A DNA stretch of 38,283 nucleotides from Myxococcales bacterium. Its GTDB lineage: Bacteria > Myxococcota_A > UBA796 > GCA-2862545. Location of the stretch: positions 1-38,283 of the forward strand of contig JAHQVJ010000226.1 of the NCBI GenBank assembly GCA_019634415.1, in the 5' to 3' direction. Below are positions 1 through 7,897 of this stretch, in pieces; position 1 is the stretch's first letter, and every line of letters starts with the position of its first letter. The position numbers and the translations under genes were made by a program. The notes under the pieces were generated by a model. The model did no database searches. It was given only the letters and a program-made list of their open reading frames with translations, and was not told the DNA's origin.

Positions 1-261
1 ACCGCGACAGACCAATGCGGCGCACAGGCGCTCTGCGAAGTGACCATCGACGTCAGCGAAGAGATCTGCGACGACGGGATCGACAACGACGGCAACAGCC
101 TCGTGGACTGCGACGATCCCGACTGTGACGTGGCGTGCGACCACGTGACGCCGTTCAGCTCGGAGCTGGATCTGGTGCTGGCGGCGGGCCAAACCGTGGT
201 CCTGGTGGTGGACAGCGGCGACGGCGGCAATGGGCAGATCATCCTCGAGGTCTCGAACTGA
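1..261 (+). CDS. C-terminal end of a secreted Asp-rich (MopE-like motif) protein, 5' truncated
   Basis: The reading frame is open from the first base of the window, so the start lies upstream; 86 residues are visible. They contain a Cys/Asp/Asn-rich stretch of the type EICDDGIDNDGNSLVDC followed by DDPDCD, the pattern of the 'putative metal-binding motif' found in MopE-like surface proteins of Myxococcota, presumably binding Ca2+. The last 30 residues are alternating hydrophobic (LDLVLAAGQTVVLVVDSG...), as in the beta-sandwich pre-peptidase C-terminal type domains that end many secreted proteins. There is no MYXO-CTERM tail. The gene converges on the NTF2-like gene, with a strong hairpin between them. 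Surface location is inferred; function is unknown. Confidence 0.75.
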   Translation, partial: TATDQCGAQALCEVTIDVSEEICDDGIDNDGNSLVDCDDPDCDVACDHVTPFSSELDLVLAAGQTVVLVVDSGDGGNGQIILEVSN

Positions 262-270
262 GCCGCTGAC

Positions 271-293
271 GTCCGGGCGCGCCGCGCTCGGAC
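271..293. terminator. Hairpin between convergent genes, probable bidirectional terminator
   Basis: GTCCGGGCGC (271-280) pairs with GCGCTCGGAC (284-293) over ten base pairs, one of them G-U, around a three-base loop. It starts 9 bp after one stop codon and 19 bp before the facing one. No T-run is present on either side, so it may depend on stem stability or Rho. Confidence 0.6.
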
Positions 294-312
294 GCGCCAC
301 CAGCAGCGACAG

Positions 313-711
313 CTAGTTCCACTCCTCTCGCAGCTCGTCGGGACTGGGCTGACCGGGCGTGGGCCCAGCCTGGTGGTGCACGATGCGCCAGTGCCCCTCC
401 TCCCGCACGAACAGGTTCGTGGCGATCATCTGCCCGCCAGGCACCGCCTCGCGGCACGTGACCCAGGCCATCATCTCCCCCACCAAGCGGGCGCTGGCGT
501 CCACGCAGCGCACCGTCGGGCTCTCGGGGTTGGCCAGGATGCGCTCCCAGCTGGCGAGCACGGCCTGTCGCCCCTCCAGCAGCGGCCAGCCAGGATGGAT
601 GCACGCCACCTCGGCATGCGCTGCCCACAGCTGCTGCATGGCCTCCATGTCTCGCTCAGCGAACGCTGCATAGAATGCCAGGTTGGCGAGCAGCACCTCG
701 TCCACGCTCAT
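313..711 (-). CDS. SnoaL/NTF2-like fold protein
   Basis: 132 residues starting MSVDEVLL. Visible features fit a single NTF2-like (SnoaL_3/DUF4440) alpha+beta barrel: an N-terminal helix with the FYAAFAERDMEAMQQLWA pattern, a middle segment with HPGWPLLEGRQAVLASW, and two C-terminal strands ending in GHWRIVHHQAG. In this family such single-domain proteins are small-molecule isomerases, ligand binders or proteins of unknown role; no catalytic set could be assigned. The ATG at 711 was chosen because everything upstream in this frame is out-of-frame sequence of the neighbouring gene, and the domain begins right there. It starts 23 bp after the stop of the thrombospondin-repeat gene and could be co-transcribed with it, although the two products have no obvious link. 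Confidence 0.8.
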   Translation of the reverse strand: MSVDEVLLANLAFYAAFAERDMEAMQQLWAAHAEVACIHPGWPLLEGRQAVLASWERILANPESPTVRCVDASARLVGEMMAWVTCREAVPGGQMIATNLFVREEGHWRIVHHQAGPTPGQPSPDELREEWN

Positions 712-734
712 CGGGCCCCCCACGAGGGCGCAGT

Positions 735-2987
735 CTAGCGGGTGGGGCTCCGACGTCGGCGAAGTCCCAGCAACAAGGCCACCATCACCGCCCAGCCCGC
801 GGGTGCGCCGGAGGTGTCGCAGCCGCCTCCGCGCAGGTAGAAGGGGTCGCACTCGTCGCCCAGCCCATCGCCGTCGCGATCCGCCTGATCGGCATTGGCC
901 GCCTCGGGGCAGTTGTCGCACACGTCCCCCACCCCGTCGCTGTCGCGATCGGCGTTGGTGGGATCGGCGACGAACAGGCACAGATCGCAGACGGCCGACA
1001 AGCCGTCACCGTCGACGTCGGGCACCCCGTAGTCGAGCTCGAAGGGGCACCCGTCGCAGGCGTCGCCCACAAAGTCGCGGTCGGTGTCGGCCTGGCCCGG
1101 ATCCGCCGTCGCGGGGCACACGTCGCAGGCATCGCCCCAGCCGTCGCTGTCGGCGTCGATCTGGGTGCTGTTCACGAAGACGGGGCAGTTGTCGCAGGAG
1201 TCGCCGATGCCGTCGAGATCGAGGTCGCCCTGGTCGGGGTTGATCCGATCCGGGCAGTTGTCGCAGGAGTCTCCGACCCCGTCGCCGTCGAGATCGGGAG
1301 CATCCAGCGCGATGACGTCGTCGAAGGGGCAGTAGTCACAGGCGTCGCCCACGTCGTCGCCGTCCGAGTCCAGCTGGCTCGGGTTCGGGAGCAGCGGGCA
1401 GTTGTCGCACACGTCCCCCACCCCATCGAGGTCACCATCGGCCTGTGACGGGTTGCAGTCCCGCGGGCAGTTGTCGCACGCGTTGCCGAATCCGTCGGGG
1501 AGACCGGCGAACTGCGGGCAGGCGTCCGTGTCGGCCTGCTCCGGGTTGAACGTGAGCGCGCAGTTGTCGCAGACGTTGCCCACGTCGTCTCGGTCGTCGT
1601 CGACCTGGGTGGGGTTGAAGTGGCAGGGGCAGTTGTCGCACGCATCCCCGATCCCGTCGGCGCAGTGCCCGAGTGCACAAGCGGCCTCGGCGTCTTGCTG
1701 GCTCGCATTCGGCACGAACACGCAGGTGTCGCACAGATCCCCCACCTCGTCGGCGTCGATGTCGGTCTGGTCGGGGTTGAAGGTGAGCGCGCAGTTGTCG
1801 CAGTCCAGCGTGGCGGTGGAGGTCACACTGCCGTCGGGCCCGATCACCTCGATCACCCCGAGGTCGTGCGTGGTTCCCGTGACGTCGTCCGACACGACCA
1901 CGCCAGGGGCCGAGCCCACCAGGCGATCTCCCGACGGATCTCCGTTGCAGCTCAAGTGTGCGGGGTTGTCCACGTCGTGAATGCCCACGAAGTAGGTGCA
2001 GCCATGGGATCCGTAGTCGTAGTACCAGTCGTCGTTGGCGTAGGGCTGAGCGGTGAGTGGGTCCACCCGATCGGCGCAGATCCCGATCTCGTCTCGCTCG
2101 CCGTCCTCCCAGTCGCCATAGACGGGCTCCGCGAGATCGATGGGGATCTCGTCGCCGATGTCGAGCAGATCGCAGTCCATGTCTTGCTCGTACGCGAGGT
2201 TCTGTACGGCACTGGCAGGGGTCGTGTAGCGAGCGGCCCACAGCGCCGACTGCACCACGGCCCGCATGGCGTCGCCGGTCCATCCGTCGGGCTGAAAGCC
2301 GGTCACACAGCCCGTGACGACGTGCAGTGGTCGACGACGCATCGCATGCACGTTCACCGCGGCGGTCCGGCCGAGGAAGAGATCCGCTGGCTCGCGGACC
2401 ACCACGGCGGGCACGTCGTCGTACCACACCGCAGGCACGTCGATGGCGGCCACGGTGGGCGGCGGCGACCGCACCGACAGACCCTCGTTCCGCCACCCGC
2501 CAGACGCGTTGTTCAGCCCGTACACCGCCGCGTGCCCCTGCACGAAGGGCTGCCCGGTGAGCCACTCGTAGCCGGGCGCCTGCAGCATCTTCCGAGGATC
2601 CGCCAGGGAGGTGGCGTTGCCGGGCACCACGGGCAGATAGCCCTGGTCCACGAAGGCTCCCCCCATCGACGACCCCACGCTCAGCGCATGCCCCACGGCC
2701 ACCACGCCACCGCCGGTCTCCACGAAGCTCGCGAGGCGGTCTCCGAGCACCACCGGGTCGGCGAACGGCGCACCATCACCGTACAGGATGACCACGTGGT
2801 GATCCTGCAGCATGTCGGAGGTGGGGGTGCCATCGGTTGCATCGAAGTCGGTCAGTCGCACGAACCCCTGCAGGCGTGCCACATCGTCGACGAAGCGCTG
2901 CCGATTGTCGTCGTTGGCGGCCCCGATCAAGAGCACATCTTGGGCATGGGCAGGTCCGCCGCTGGCGAGCAACGCAAATAGTGTCAT
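735..2987 (-). CDS. Surface protein: GATase1/ThuA-like head, 13 thrombospondin type 3 repeats, MYXO-CTERM-like tail
   Basis: 750 residues. A signal peptide (MTLFALLASGGPAHAQD) precedes a domain of about 240 residues that resembles the class I glutamine amidotransferase-like/ThuA fold (DVLLIGAANDDNRQ, HHVVILYGDG, LASFVETGGGVVAVG). A linker follows, then roughly residues 394-717 hold 13 repeats of the type CDNCPxxxNPxQxDxDxDGxGDxC, the calcium-binding thrombospondin type 3 repeat. The C-terminus is GGGCDTSGAPAGW, a hydrophobic segment and RRRR, a MYXO-CTERM-like surface sorting tail. The ATG at 2987 is preceded by GGAGG at good spacing and opens the signal peptide; the longer frame upstream reads as Arg-rich noise. 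Some repeats are degenerate (one has lost NPxQ). The protein is probably a Ca2+-stabilised cell-surface protein; what the head does is unknown. Confidence 0.85.
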   Translation of the reverse strand: MTLFALLASGGPAHAQDVLLIGAANDDNRQRFVDDVARLQGFVRLTDFDATDGTPTSDMLQDHHVVILYGDGAPFADPVVLGDRLASFVETGGGVVAVGHALSVGSSMGGAFVDQGYLPVVPGNATSLADPRKMLQAPGYEWLTGQPFVQGHAAVYGLNNASGGWRNEGLSVRSPPPTVAAIDVPAVWYDDVPAVVVREPADLFLGRTAAVNVHAMRRRPLHVVTGCVTGFQPDGWTGDAMRAVVQSALWAARYTTPASAVQNLAYEQDMDCDLLDIGDEIPIDLAEPVYGDWEDGERDEIGICADRVDPLTAQPYANDDWYYDYGSHGCTYFVGIHDVDNPAHLSCNGDPSGDRLVGSAPGVVVSDDVTGTTHDLGVIEVIGPDGSVTSTATLDCDNCALTFNPDQTDIDADEVGDLCDTCVFVPNASQQDAEAACALGHCADGIGDACDNCPCHFNPTQVDDDRDDVGNVCDNCALTFNPEQADTDACPQFAGLPDGFGNACDNCPRDCNPSQADGDLDGVGDVCDNCPLLPNPSQLDSDGDDVGDACDYCPFDDVIALDAPDLDGDGVGDSCDNCPDRINPDQGDLDLDGIGDSCDNCPVFVNSTQIDADSDGWGDACDVCPATADPGQADTDRDFVGDACDGCPFELDYGVPDVDGDGLSAVCDLCLFVADPTNADRDSDGVGDVCDNCPEAANADQADRDGDGLGDECDPFYLRGGGCDTSGAPAGWAVMVALLLGLRRRRSPTR

Positions 2988-3070
2988 GAGATCGGGCCTC
3001 CAACGACCCCACGATTCCCGCACGGACCGACCCACTTCACAACGGCTGCGGAGTTCCGCTCCTGATCGGC

Positions 3071-5569
3071 CTACTCTGCGTCGCTCCGAGGCGGCCGATC
3101 GGGCTGTGCGGGCCACAACGCCGCCAGCGCCGCCACATGACCGTCTGCCTCCTCCGCTCGCCCGGCGTCCCGAGCCAACGCCCACAGCCCCTCACGAGCC
3201 ACCACGCGCAGGTATCGGGAGTACCCCGCCTGTGGGCAGACCTCTCCGAGCGCGGCCCGCAGTCGCTGCTGCCCTGCCGCGAGGTGCCCGCGTGACACCA
3301 GCAGCTCCCCTCCCCGGACCGCCGCCTCGCACCCCGGCCCCATGCGTGCCCAGTCCATCAGCGCCTCGGGATCGCCCCTCTGGTCGCGCTCGAGCGCGTG
3401 CAGGATCGCGGCTGCCCGGTCTCGGCTCACCCAGCCCGCCGCGGCCTGATCGAGGGCGAGCAGCTGCTCGCGCGCAGCGGCCACGGAGGAGCCGTCGCCG
3501 CGCAACGCCGCCTCCCGACCCTGCCCGTAGATCTCCGTGGCCTTCAGCCGCTGCGCGATGGGAGGAGCCACGGCCTCGCTCTGGGCAGCCTCGCGCAGCT
3601 CCACCCGCGCCGACGCCACGCGCTCCGGATCCTGCAGCATCAGGGCGAGCTGCAGCCGCTCGATGGCTGCCGTGGCTCGCCAGAACCACACCCCGTGCTC
3701 GGTGGCCTCCGCGGACACCTCGTCCAGGGTGGCCTCGGCCTCGGCGATCCGCCCCAACCCGGCCGACGCCTGCGCACTCCAGATCTTGAGCTGCATGCGG
3801 TCCGGCAGCGACGTGGTCTGCCCCAGGGCGAGGGCGAGCTGCTCGCGCCGGCCCGCCAGATCCCCGCGATGGGCGTAGGCGTAGGCCAACAGCAGGCGGG
3901 CCTCGGCCAGGCTCGCGTCCACCGCCAGCGCCCGCTCGGCCGAGGCCTCCACCTCGTCCCACTCGGAGAACGCGGCGTGCCACCAGCCGTCTTGCAGCAA
4001 CCCGAGGGGGTTGTTGGGACTGCGCGCGAGGAACTCGTCGATGGCGACGCGCGCGGTGGCATGGTCGTCGACGAACATCGCCCACTGCCCCCGCACCCAG
4101 GACAGCACGGGAAGATCGTCGATGGCCCTGGCCCTGGCGCAGGCGGCGTCGGCCTCGGGACGCAGCCCCATCTGGGCGCAGCCCACGGCCTGCACCATGA
4201 GATCGTCGGGGTAGTCGAGCACGAGCTGCGCCCAGGGATCGGCGTCGGAGACGCGGAACATGCTGCGCTCGAGTGCTGCCACCATCCGCCGCGTGCGCTC
4301 GTCGTCGGGGGCCAAGTGAGGCTGCACCTGCTCGAGCACGTCCAGGGCTCCCTGGTACCGGCCCCGTGCCACGCGGTTGAGCGCGAGCAGCAGGTAGACC
4401 TCCGGCAGATCCGAGGTGGTCTGCGACAGCGACAGCAGGGTGCGCTCGGACTCGGCCAGGCGCGCGTCGGCGAACTGCTCCCACGCCAGGGCGAAGCGCC
4501 GCTGCACGGCGGGGTCCGAGGTGACCGTGGGGACCACGCTCGCGACCGGTGTGCTCACCTCCACGGTGCGCGGAGACGCCCACCACCACGCCAGACCCAC
4601 GGCCGCTCCCAGCACCGTTCCCAGCAGCAGCGACCAGCGACGCCGCGGAGGGGGAGCCGTGGCCACCGTGGGCGCGTGCACCATGGGCCGGGGCGCCGCT
4701 TGGAGCTCGCGCGCAGCGGCCACCGTGCTCGGGTCGACACGAGGCACGTGCTCCTGGTCGCCGACCCACAGCCGGCTGAGCGCAGTCGCGTCCGCGGGTC
4801 GATCCGCTGCCAGCGCCAGCGCCGCGGCGATCGCCTGGTGCATGCGGTGGGGCACGTCGCGCGTCAGCGGTGGAGGCTTTCCGCTGTCCACCGTCTTCCG
4901 CCACAGCTCCGTGTGCTCGAAGGCCGGGCGCCCCTCCACCAGCTCCCACAGCACCGCACCCAGGGCGAACACGTCCATGCGCGGATCCACGGGTCGTCCC
5001 GAGAGCTGCTCGAGCGACATGTAGCGGCGTGTGCCGGCGCCGTGCTGGGTGAGGGTGCCCGCCCGCGCTGCGTCCTCCACCAGCTTGGCCAGGCCGAAGT
5101 CCGCCACCTGGGGCACGAGCCCATCGCCCTGCACCGACAGCAGCACGTTCGAGGGCTTCAGATCGCGGTGCACCCACCCCTCGGCATGGGCCGCGGCCAC
5201 CCCGGCGAGGATCCCGCGCGCCAGGGCGTCCACGTCGTCGAGCGACAGCGAAGGTCTCGCTCGGAGCAGGGCCGCCAGCGTGGGGCCCTGCACATGGGGC
5301 ATGCACAGCACCGGTCGCCCGCGGTCGTCGGCGAGCAGTGCCACCACGGGCACCACGTTGGGGTGATCGAGCTGCCGCTGGGCCTGCGCCTCCGCCCGCA
5401 TCCGCTCCGCGAGTCGCACGTCGGGGGTGCGCAGGATCTTGAGTGCCCAGGCATCCCCGTCGCGACCCACGGCCCCAGCAGGGGCCGGCCCGCGCGCGAG
5501 CCACACCTCGGCCGTCCCCCCCTCACCCAGGACGCCCACCACCTCGAAACCATCCACCCGCGGCTGCAT
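3071..5569 (-). CDS. Membrane-anchored Ser/Thr protein kinase with TPR-rich extracytoplasmic half
   Basis: 832 residues. An N-terminal Hanks-type kinase domain (about 8-270) shows a glycine loop GEGGTAEVW, ATP-binding Lys44 in WALKIL, catalytic HRDLKPSNVLL (Asp136) and DFGLAK (Asp157). The usual APE motif reads SLE (YMSLEQ, 183-188), which may alter activation-loop anchoring. A Pro-rich linker leads to one transmembrane helix (about 312-331). The remaining 500 residues are Ala/Leu-rich helical pairs typical of TPRs, so the architecture is that of myxobacterial PknB-like kinases with a periplasmic TPR sensor. It is head-to-head with an FHA protein, whose domain binds phosphothreonine, so the two plausibly form a signalling pair. 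The ATG at 5569 was chosen because the kinase fold starts 6 residues in. There is no Shine-Dalgarno, which allows a leaderless transcript. Confidence 0.92.
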   Translation of the reverse strand: MQPRVDGFEVVGVLGEGGTAEVWLARGPAPAGAVGRDGDAWALKILRTPDVRLAERMRAEAQAQRQLDHPNVVPVVALLADDRGRPVLCMPHVQGPTLAALLRARPSLSLDDVDALARGILAGVAAAHAEGWVHRDLKPSNVLLSVQGDGLVPQVADFGLAKLVEDAARAGTLTQHGAGTRRYMSLEQLSGRPVDPRMDVFALGAVLWELVEGRPAFEHTELWRKTVDSGKPPPLTRDVPHRMHQAIAAALALAADRPADATALSRLWVGDQEHVPRVDPSTVAAARELQAAPRPMVHAPTVATAPPPRRRWSLLLGTVLGAAVGLAWWWASPRTVEVSTPVASVVPTVTSDPAVQRRFALAWEQFADARLAESERTLLSLSQTTSDLPEVYLLLALNRVARGRYQGALDVLEQVQPHLAPDDERTRRMVAALERSMFRVSDADPWAQLVLDYPDDLMVQAVGCAQMGLRPEADAACARARAIDDLPVLSWVRGQWAMFVDDHATARVAIDEFLARSPNNPLGLLQDGWWHAAFSEWDEVEASAERALAVDASLAEARLLLAYAYAHRGDLAGRREQLALALGQTTSLPDRMQLKIWSAQASAGLGRIAEAEATLDEVSAEATEHGVWFWRATAAIERLQLALMLQDPERVASARVELREAAQSEAVAPPIAQRLKATEIYGQGREAALRGDGSSVAAAREQLLALDQAAAGWVSRDRAAAILHALERDQRGDPEALMDWARMGPGCEAAVRGGELLVSRGHLAAGQQRLRAALGEVCPQAGYSRYLRVVAREGLWALARDAGRAEEADGHVAALAALWPAQPDRPPRSDAE

Positions 5570-5593
5570 TGCGCCCGATGTTAGCTGACGGCG

Positions 5594-6511
5594 GTGGGAC
5601 GACTGAAGCACACCCGATCCGGCGCGTGTCGCTGCCTCCGCTCCGAGCACGTGGTCGGCCGCGGGCACGGCGCGGATCTACACCTCGACGAGCCGGTGGT
5701 CTCCGGGCTCCACGCCGCCCTGCGCCACCAGCACGGCGGCTGGCTCGTGCGCGACCTGGGCAGCCGCAACGGCGTGTTCGTGAACGGCGACCGCATCACG
5801 GGCGAGGCCCCGCTGGCGGAGGGAGACCGGGTCGGCTTCGGGCACGCGAAGCACCCGTGGGCACTGCTGGATGCGGCCCCTCCCGTCGCCTTCGCCACCG
5901 CGCTACACGGCGACGTCGAGGTGCGCGGCTCCGCCAACACCCTCGGACTGCCCGATCCATCGGCCGAGATCATGAGCATCAGCCGCACGCGCACAGGCTG
6001 GGTGGCCGAGCGCGACGACGAGCTGACCCCGGTGCAAGACCGGGCGGTGGTCGAGGCGCGGGGCGAGTGGCGGCTGCACCTGCCGAGCCGCGTGCAGCAC
6101 ACCACCGAAGCGGCCGCCACCAAGCTGCTGGACGACGCCGACGTGCGGCTGGTGGTGAGCCAGGATCTGGAGCACATCGAGGTGGCGATCGATCACCCGG
6201 TGGGCGGGGGCGGCTTCGGCCACTATGCCGCCAACGAGCTGCTCCTGGTGCTCGCCATGGCCTGGATCGGCGATGTCGACGCCGACCCCACCGAGCGCGG
6301 CTGGATCCACTTCGACGACCTGATCTCGGGCTTCCGCCTCACCCCCATGAGTCCTCGAGACCAGAACCGAGTACGGCAGTGGATCCACCAGTGCCGCCGT
6401 CGCTTCGAGGGGCTGGGCTTCACCGATGCTGAGCGGATCGTGCAGCGTCGCGCCGGATCGCGCCAGGTGCGCATCGGAGCCAGGCACATCGCCATCCAGC
6501 GGCCCAGCTGA
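5594..6511 (+). CDS. FHA-domain protein
   Basis: 305 residues from a GTG start (no ATG lies in frame, and the FHA fold needs this N-terminus). The FHA domain spans about residues 15-90 with the conserved phosphopeptide-binding residues Gly22-Arg23, Ser37-x-x-His40 and Asn59 plus Asn64 in SRNGVFVNG. The C-terminal 160 residues (DRAVVEARGEW onward) end in a helix-rich segment with RDQNRVRQWIHQCRRRFEGL and a short beta-like tail. This resembles a winged helix, as in transcriptional regulators with an FHA input, but the match is weak. The gene diverges from the Ser/Thr kinase gene with only 24 bp between the start codons, and neither start has a clear Shine-Dalgarno. The likely role is to read phosphorylation made by that kinase; this is inference from context. 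Confidence 0.85.
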   Translation: MGRLKHTRSGACRCLRSEHVVGRGHGADLHLDEPVVSGLHAALRHQHGGWLVRDLGSRNGVFVNGDRITGEAPLAEGDRVGFGHAKHPWALLDAAPPVAFATALHGDVEVRGSANTLGLPDPSAEIMSISRTRTGWVAERDDELTPVQDRAVVEARGEWRLHLPSRVQHTTEAAATKLLDDADVRLVVSQDLEHIEVAIDHPVGGGGFGHYAANELLLVLAMAWIGDVDADPTERGWIHFDDLISGFRLTPMSPRDQNRVRQWIHQCRRRFEGLGFTDAERIVQRRAGSRQVRIGARHIAIQRPS

Positions 6512-6529
6512 GCCACTGTGCGACAATGC

Positions 6530-6547
6530 GCGCTCGACTGGGAGCGC
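6530..6547 (+). promoter_or_regulatory. Inverted repeat covering the ribosome-binding site of the cytochrome gene
   Basis: GCGCTC (6530-6535) and GAGCGC (6542-6547) form a six-base-pair stem with a six-base loop just before the ATG at 6550, and the GGGAG that would act as Shine-Dalgarno lies in the loop end and right arm. It may only be a weak terminator of the FHA gene. Confidence 0.3.
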
Positions 6548-6549
6548 AC

Positions 6550-6873
6550 ATGAGATGGGCTTGGATGCTGGCACTCGCCGCTGGATGCTCGGCGAGCGTG
6601 GACGACGCGCAGGTGGCCGACATCACCGCGCTCACGGCAGACGCGGTGGCAGGCGAGGCTGTCTACGCCGATCTGTGCGAGCGCTGCCACGGGCCTGGTG
6701 GAGATGGCGAGGGCGTCGACCACGGTCCTGCCCTGACTGGCCTGTCGCTCGACGCCGAGCAGATCGTGCGCACGGTGCTCGGCGGCCCCTTCAGCATGCC
6801 GAGCTTCGCCGAGGAGCCCGACCAGGACCTCGCCGACGTCACCGCCTACGTGCTCACCCTGGCCGAGGAGTAG
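6550..6873 (+). CDS. Small c-type cytochrome lipoprotein
   Basis: 107 residues. A short signal sequence MRWAWMLALAAGC gives a lipobox with Cys as the lipidated residue. The rest is a single class I cytochrome c domain: heme-binding CERCH at about residues 41-45 in the context VYADLCERCHGPGGDGEG, and a distal Met ligand probably in FSMPSFAEE. The C-terminal helix DLADVTAYVLTLAEE is characteristic of the family (cytochrome CBB3/cytochrome C domain). It would carry electrons at the outer face of a membrane; the partner is not visible here. ATG 6550 is preferred to the upstream in-frame ATG at 6526 because it begins the signal peptide. The downstream lipoprotein gene follows after 4 bp, so they form an operon. 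Confidence 0.88.
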   Translation: MRWAWMLALAAGCSASVDDAQVADITALTADAVAGEAVYADLCERCHGPGGDGEGVDHGPALTGLSLDAEQIVRTVLGGPFSMPSFAEEPDQDLADVTAYVLTLAEE

Positions 6874-6877
6874 ATCC

Positions 6878-7669
6878 ATGGCGCGCCTCACCCCCTCGGT
6901 CGCGCTGCTGCTCCTCACCGCAGCCTGCTCCCGTCCCCCCGACGCCCCTGCCGAGCTCGAGCAGCTCTGTGGCTACCTGTACGACCACATGGCCGACGAG
7001 GACACCATTGCCATGGAAGCCGGCATCGACAACGTCGTCGCCTGGCTCGACGGCAACTTCGACGCCTTGTCGGAGGGCTACGCCATCGCCACCCTGGGGC
7101 AAGGAGCCATCGACGCGCTGGAGCCCGCTCGCACCCGGGACGCTCAGGTGCTCGTCGGGGCCTCGGTGGCCACCGTGAGCGACCACAGCCTCGACGACAT
7201 CGTGCGCTCGCTGATCCTCGAGGAGCAGACCGAGGTCTACCCCGACGACTACGACGTGTGGGAGCCCACGTTCCGGGTGGATCCGGAGTGCTTCGCCTCG
7301 GGCGACTGCGACGAGCTGTGGTCCGACAACCACAGCGTGATCCGGCTCCCCCTGGGGATCCGCATGACCACCGACAACACGGCGCACTACCGGTGGACCC
7401 AGCCCGAGGCGGGCCGGGCGCTGGTCACCCGCTCGTGGCTGTGGGCGCCGGGCGAGCCCAACGTGAACATCCTGCAGCTCGACGATCAGTTCTACCTGTC
7501 CGTCACGCTGAACACCGATCTCGGGCTGGTGCGCCTCAAGGCGCTGTGGGCAGACGCGGCCATCGTGGGGGCGGAGCTTCCCGAGGGCACGGCGCTGAAC
7601 ATGCTCGTCAACGGCTTGGTGGCCCAGGACGAGGCCATGTACGCCTGGCTGGACGACAACGCCCGGTAG
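6878..7669 (+). CDS. Lipoprotein of unknown function
   Basis: 263 residues. The signal peptide MARLTPSVALLLLTAACS ends in a lipobox (TAAC), so the protein is probably lipid-anchored. After that I recognise no family. The sequence is acidic and mixed alpha/beta, with an N-terminal helical part (ELEQLCGYLYDHMADEDT), a central Cys pair (ECFASGDCDELW) and a C-terminal beta-rich part (FYLSVTLNTDLGLVRLKALWADAAIVG) that could be a sandwich or lipocalin-like sheet. The start is 4 bp after the cytochrome stop, so the two are almost certainly co-expressed and may act together at the envelope. A hairpin 25 bp after the stop probably ends the transcript. Confidence 0.8.
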   Translation: MARLTPSVALLLLTAACSRPPDAPAELEQLCGYLYDHMADEDTIAMEAGIDNVVAWLDGNFDALSEGYAIATLGQGAIDALEPARTRDAQVLVGASVATVSDHSLDDIVRSLILEEQTEVYPDDYDVWEPTFRVDPECFASGDCDELWSDNHSVIRLPLGIRMTTDNTAHYRWTQPEAGRALVTRSWLWAPGEPNVNILQLDDQFYLSVTLNTDLGLVRLKALWADAAIVGAELPEGTALNMLVNGLVAQDEAMYAWLDDNAR

Positions 7670-7897
7670 CCTGCGCGAGGTCGCCTCGAGGAAGCGCCGG
7701 CCTTCAAGGCGCGTGCCTCCCTGCTCCTGGAGCGCCCCCAGGACGCACGGGCCGCCTACCGAGTTCGTGAACCAGCACCCTGCGTCGGAGACCACCTACG
7801 AGGCGTGGACGATGATCCAGATGCTGGACGCCGCGGACGGCTCCCCCGGTGACGTGATCCTGTTCGACACGGGCGTCACCGACACGGGGCTGTAGAT
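7670..7897 (+). pseudogene. Possible degenerate gene fragment between convergent genes
   Basis: This 228-bp stretch has no intact gene, yet two short pieces read like protein. In the frame that continues after the lipoprotein stop there is LEEAPAFKARASLLLERPQDA (amphipathic, helix-like). In the next frame, up to a stop at 7893-7895, there is EFVNQHPASETTYEAW followed by DGSPGDVILFDTGVTDTGL. A single frameshift near 7750 would join them. It could be the worn-out end of an older gene, or chance in GC-rich DNA; confidence is low. Confidence 0.25.
7694..7712 (+). terminator. Possible terminator hairpin after the lipoprotein gene
   Basis: GCGCC (7694-7698) and GGCGC (7708-7712) can pair 25 bp after the stop codon. 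A competing inner stem GCCTT/AAGGC shares the same bases. There is no T-tract, so this is only a candidate. Confidence 0.3.

Noticed and set aside
830..1810. Apparent DNA repeats with recurring GTTGTCGCA and GTCGCC units
   Set aside because: They are explained by the repeated thrombospondin type 3 protein motif (CDNC and DGDGVGD) and are too irregular for a CRISPR array.
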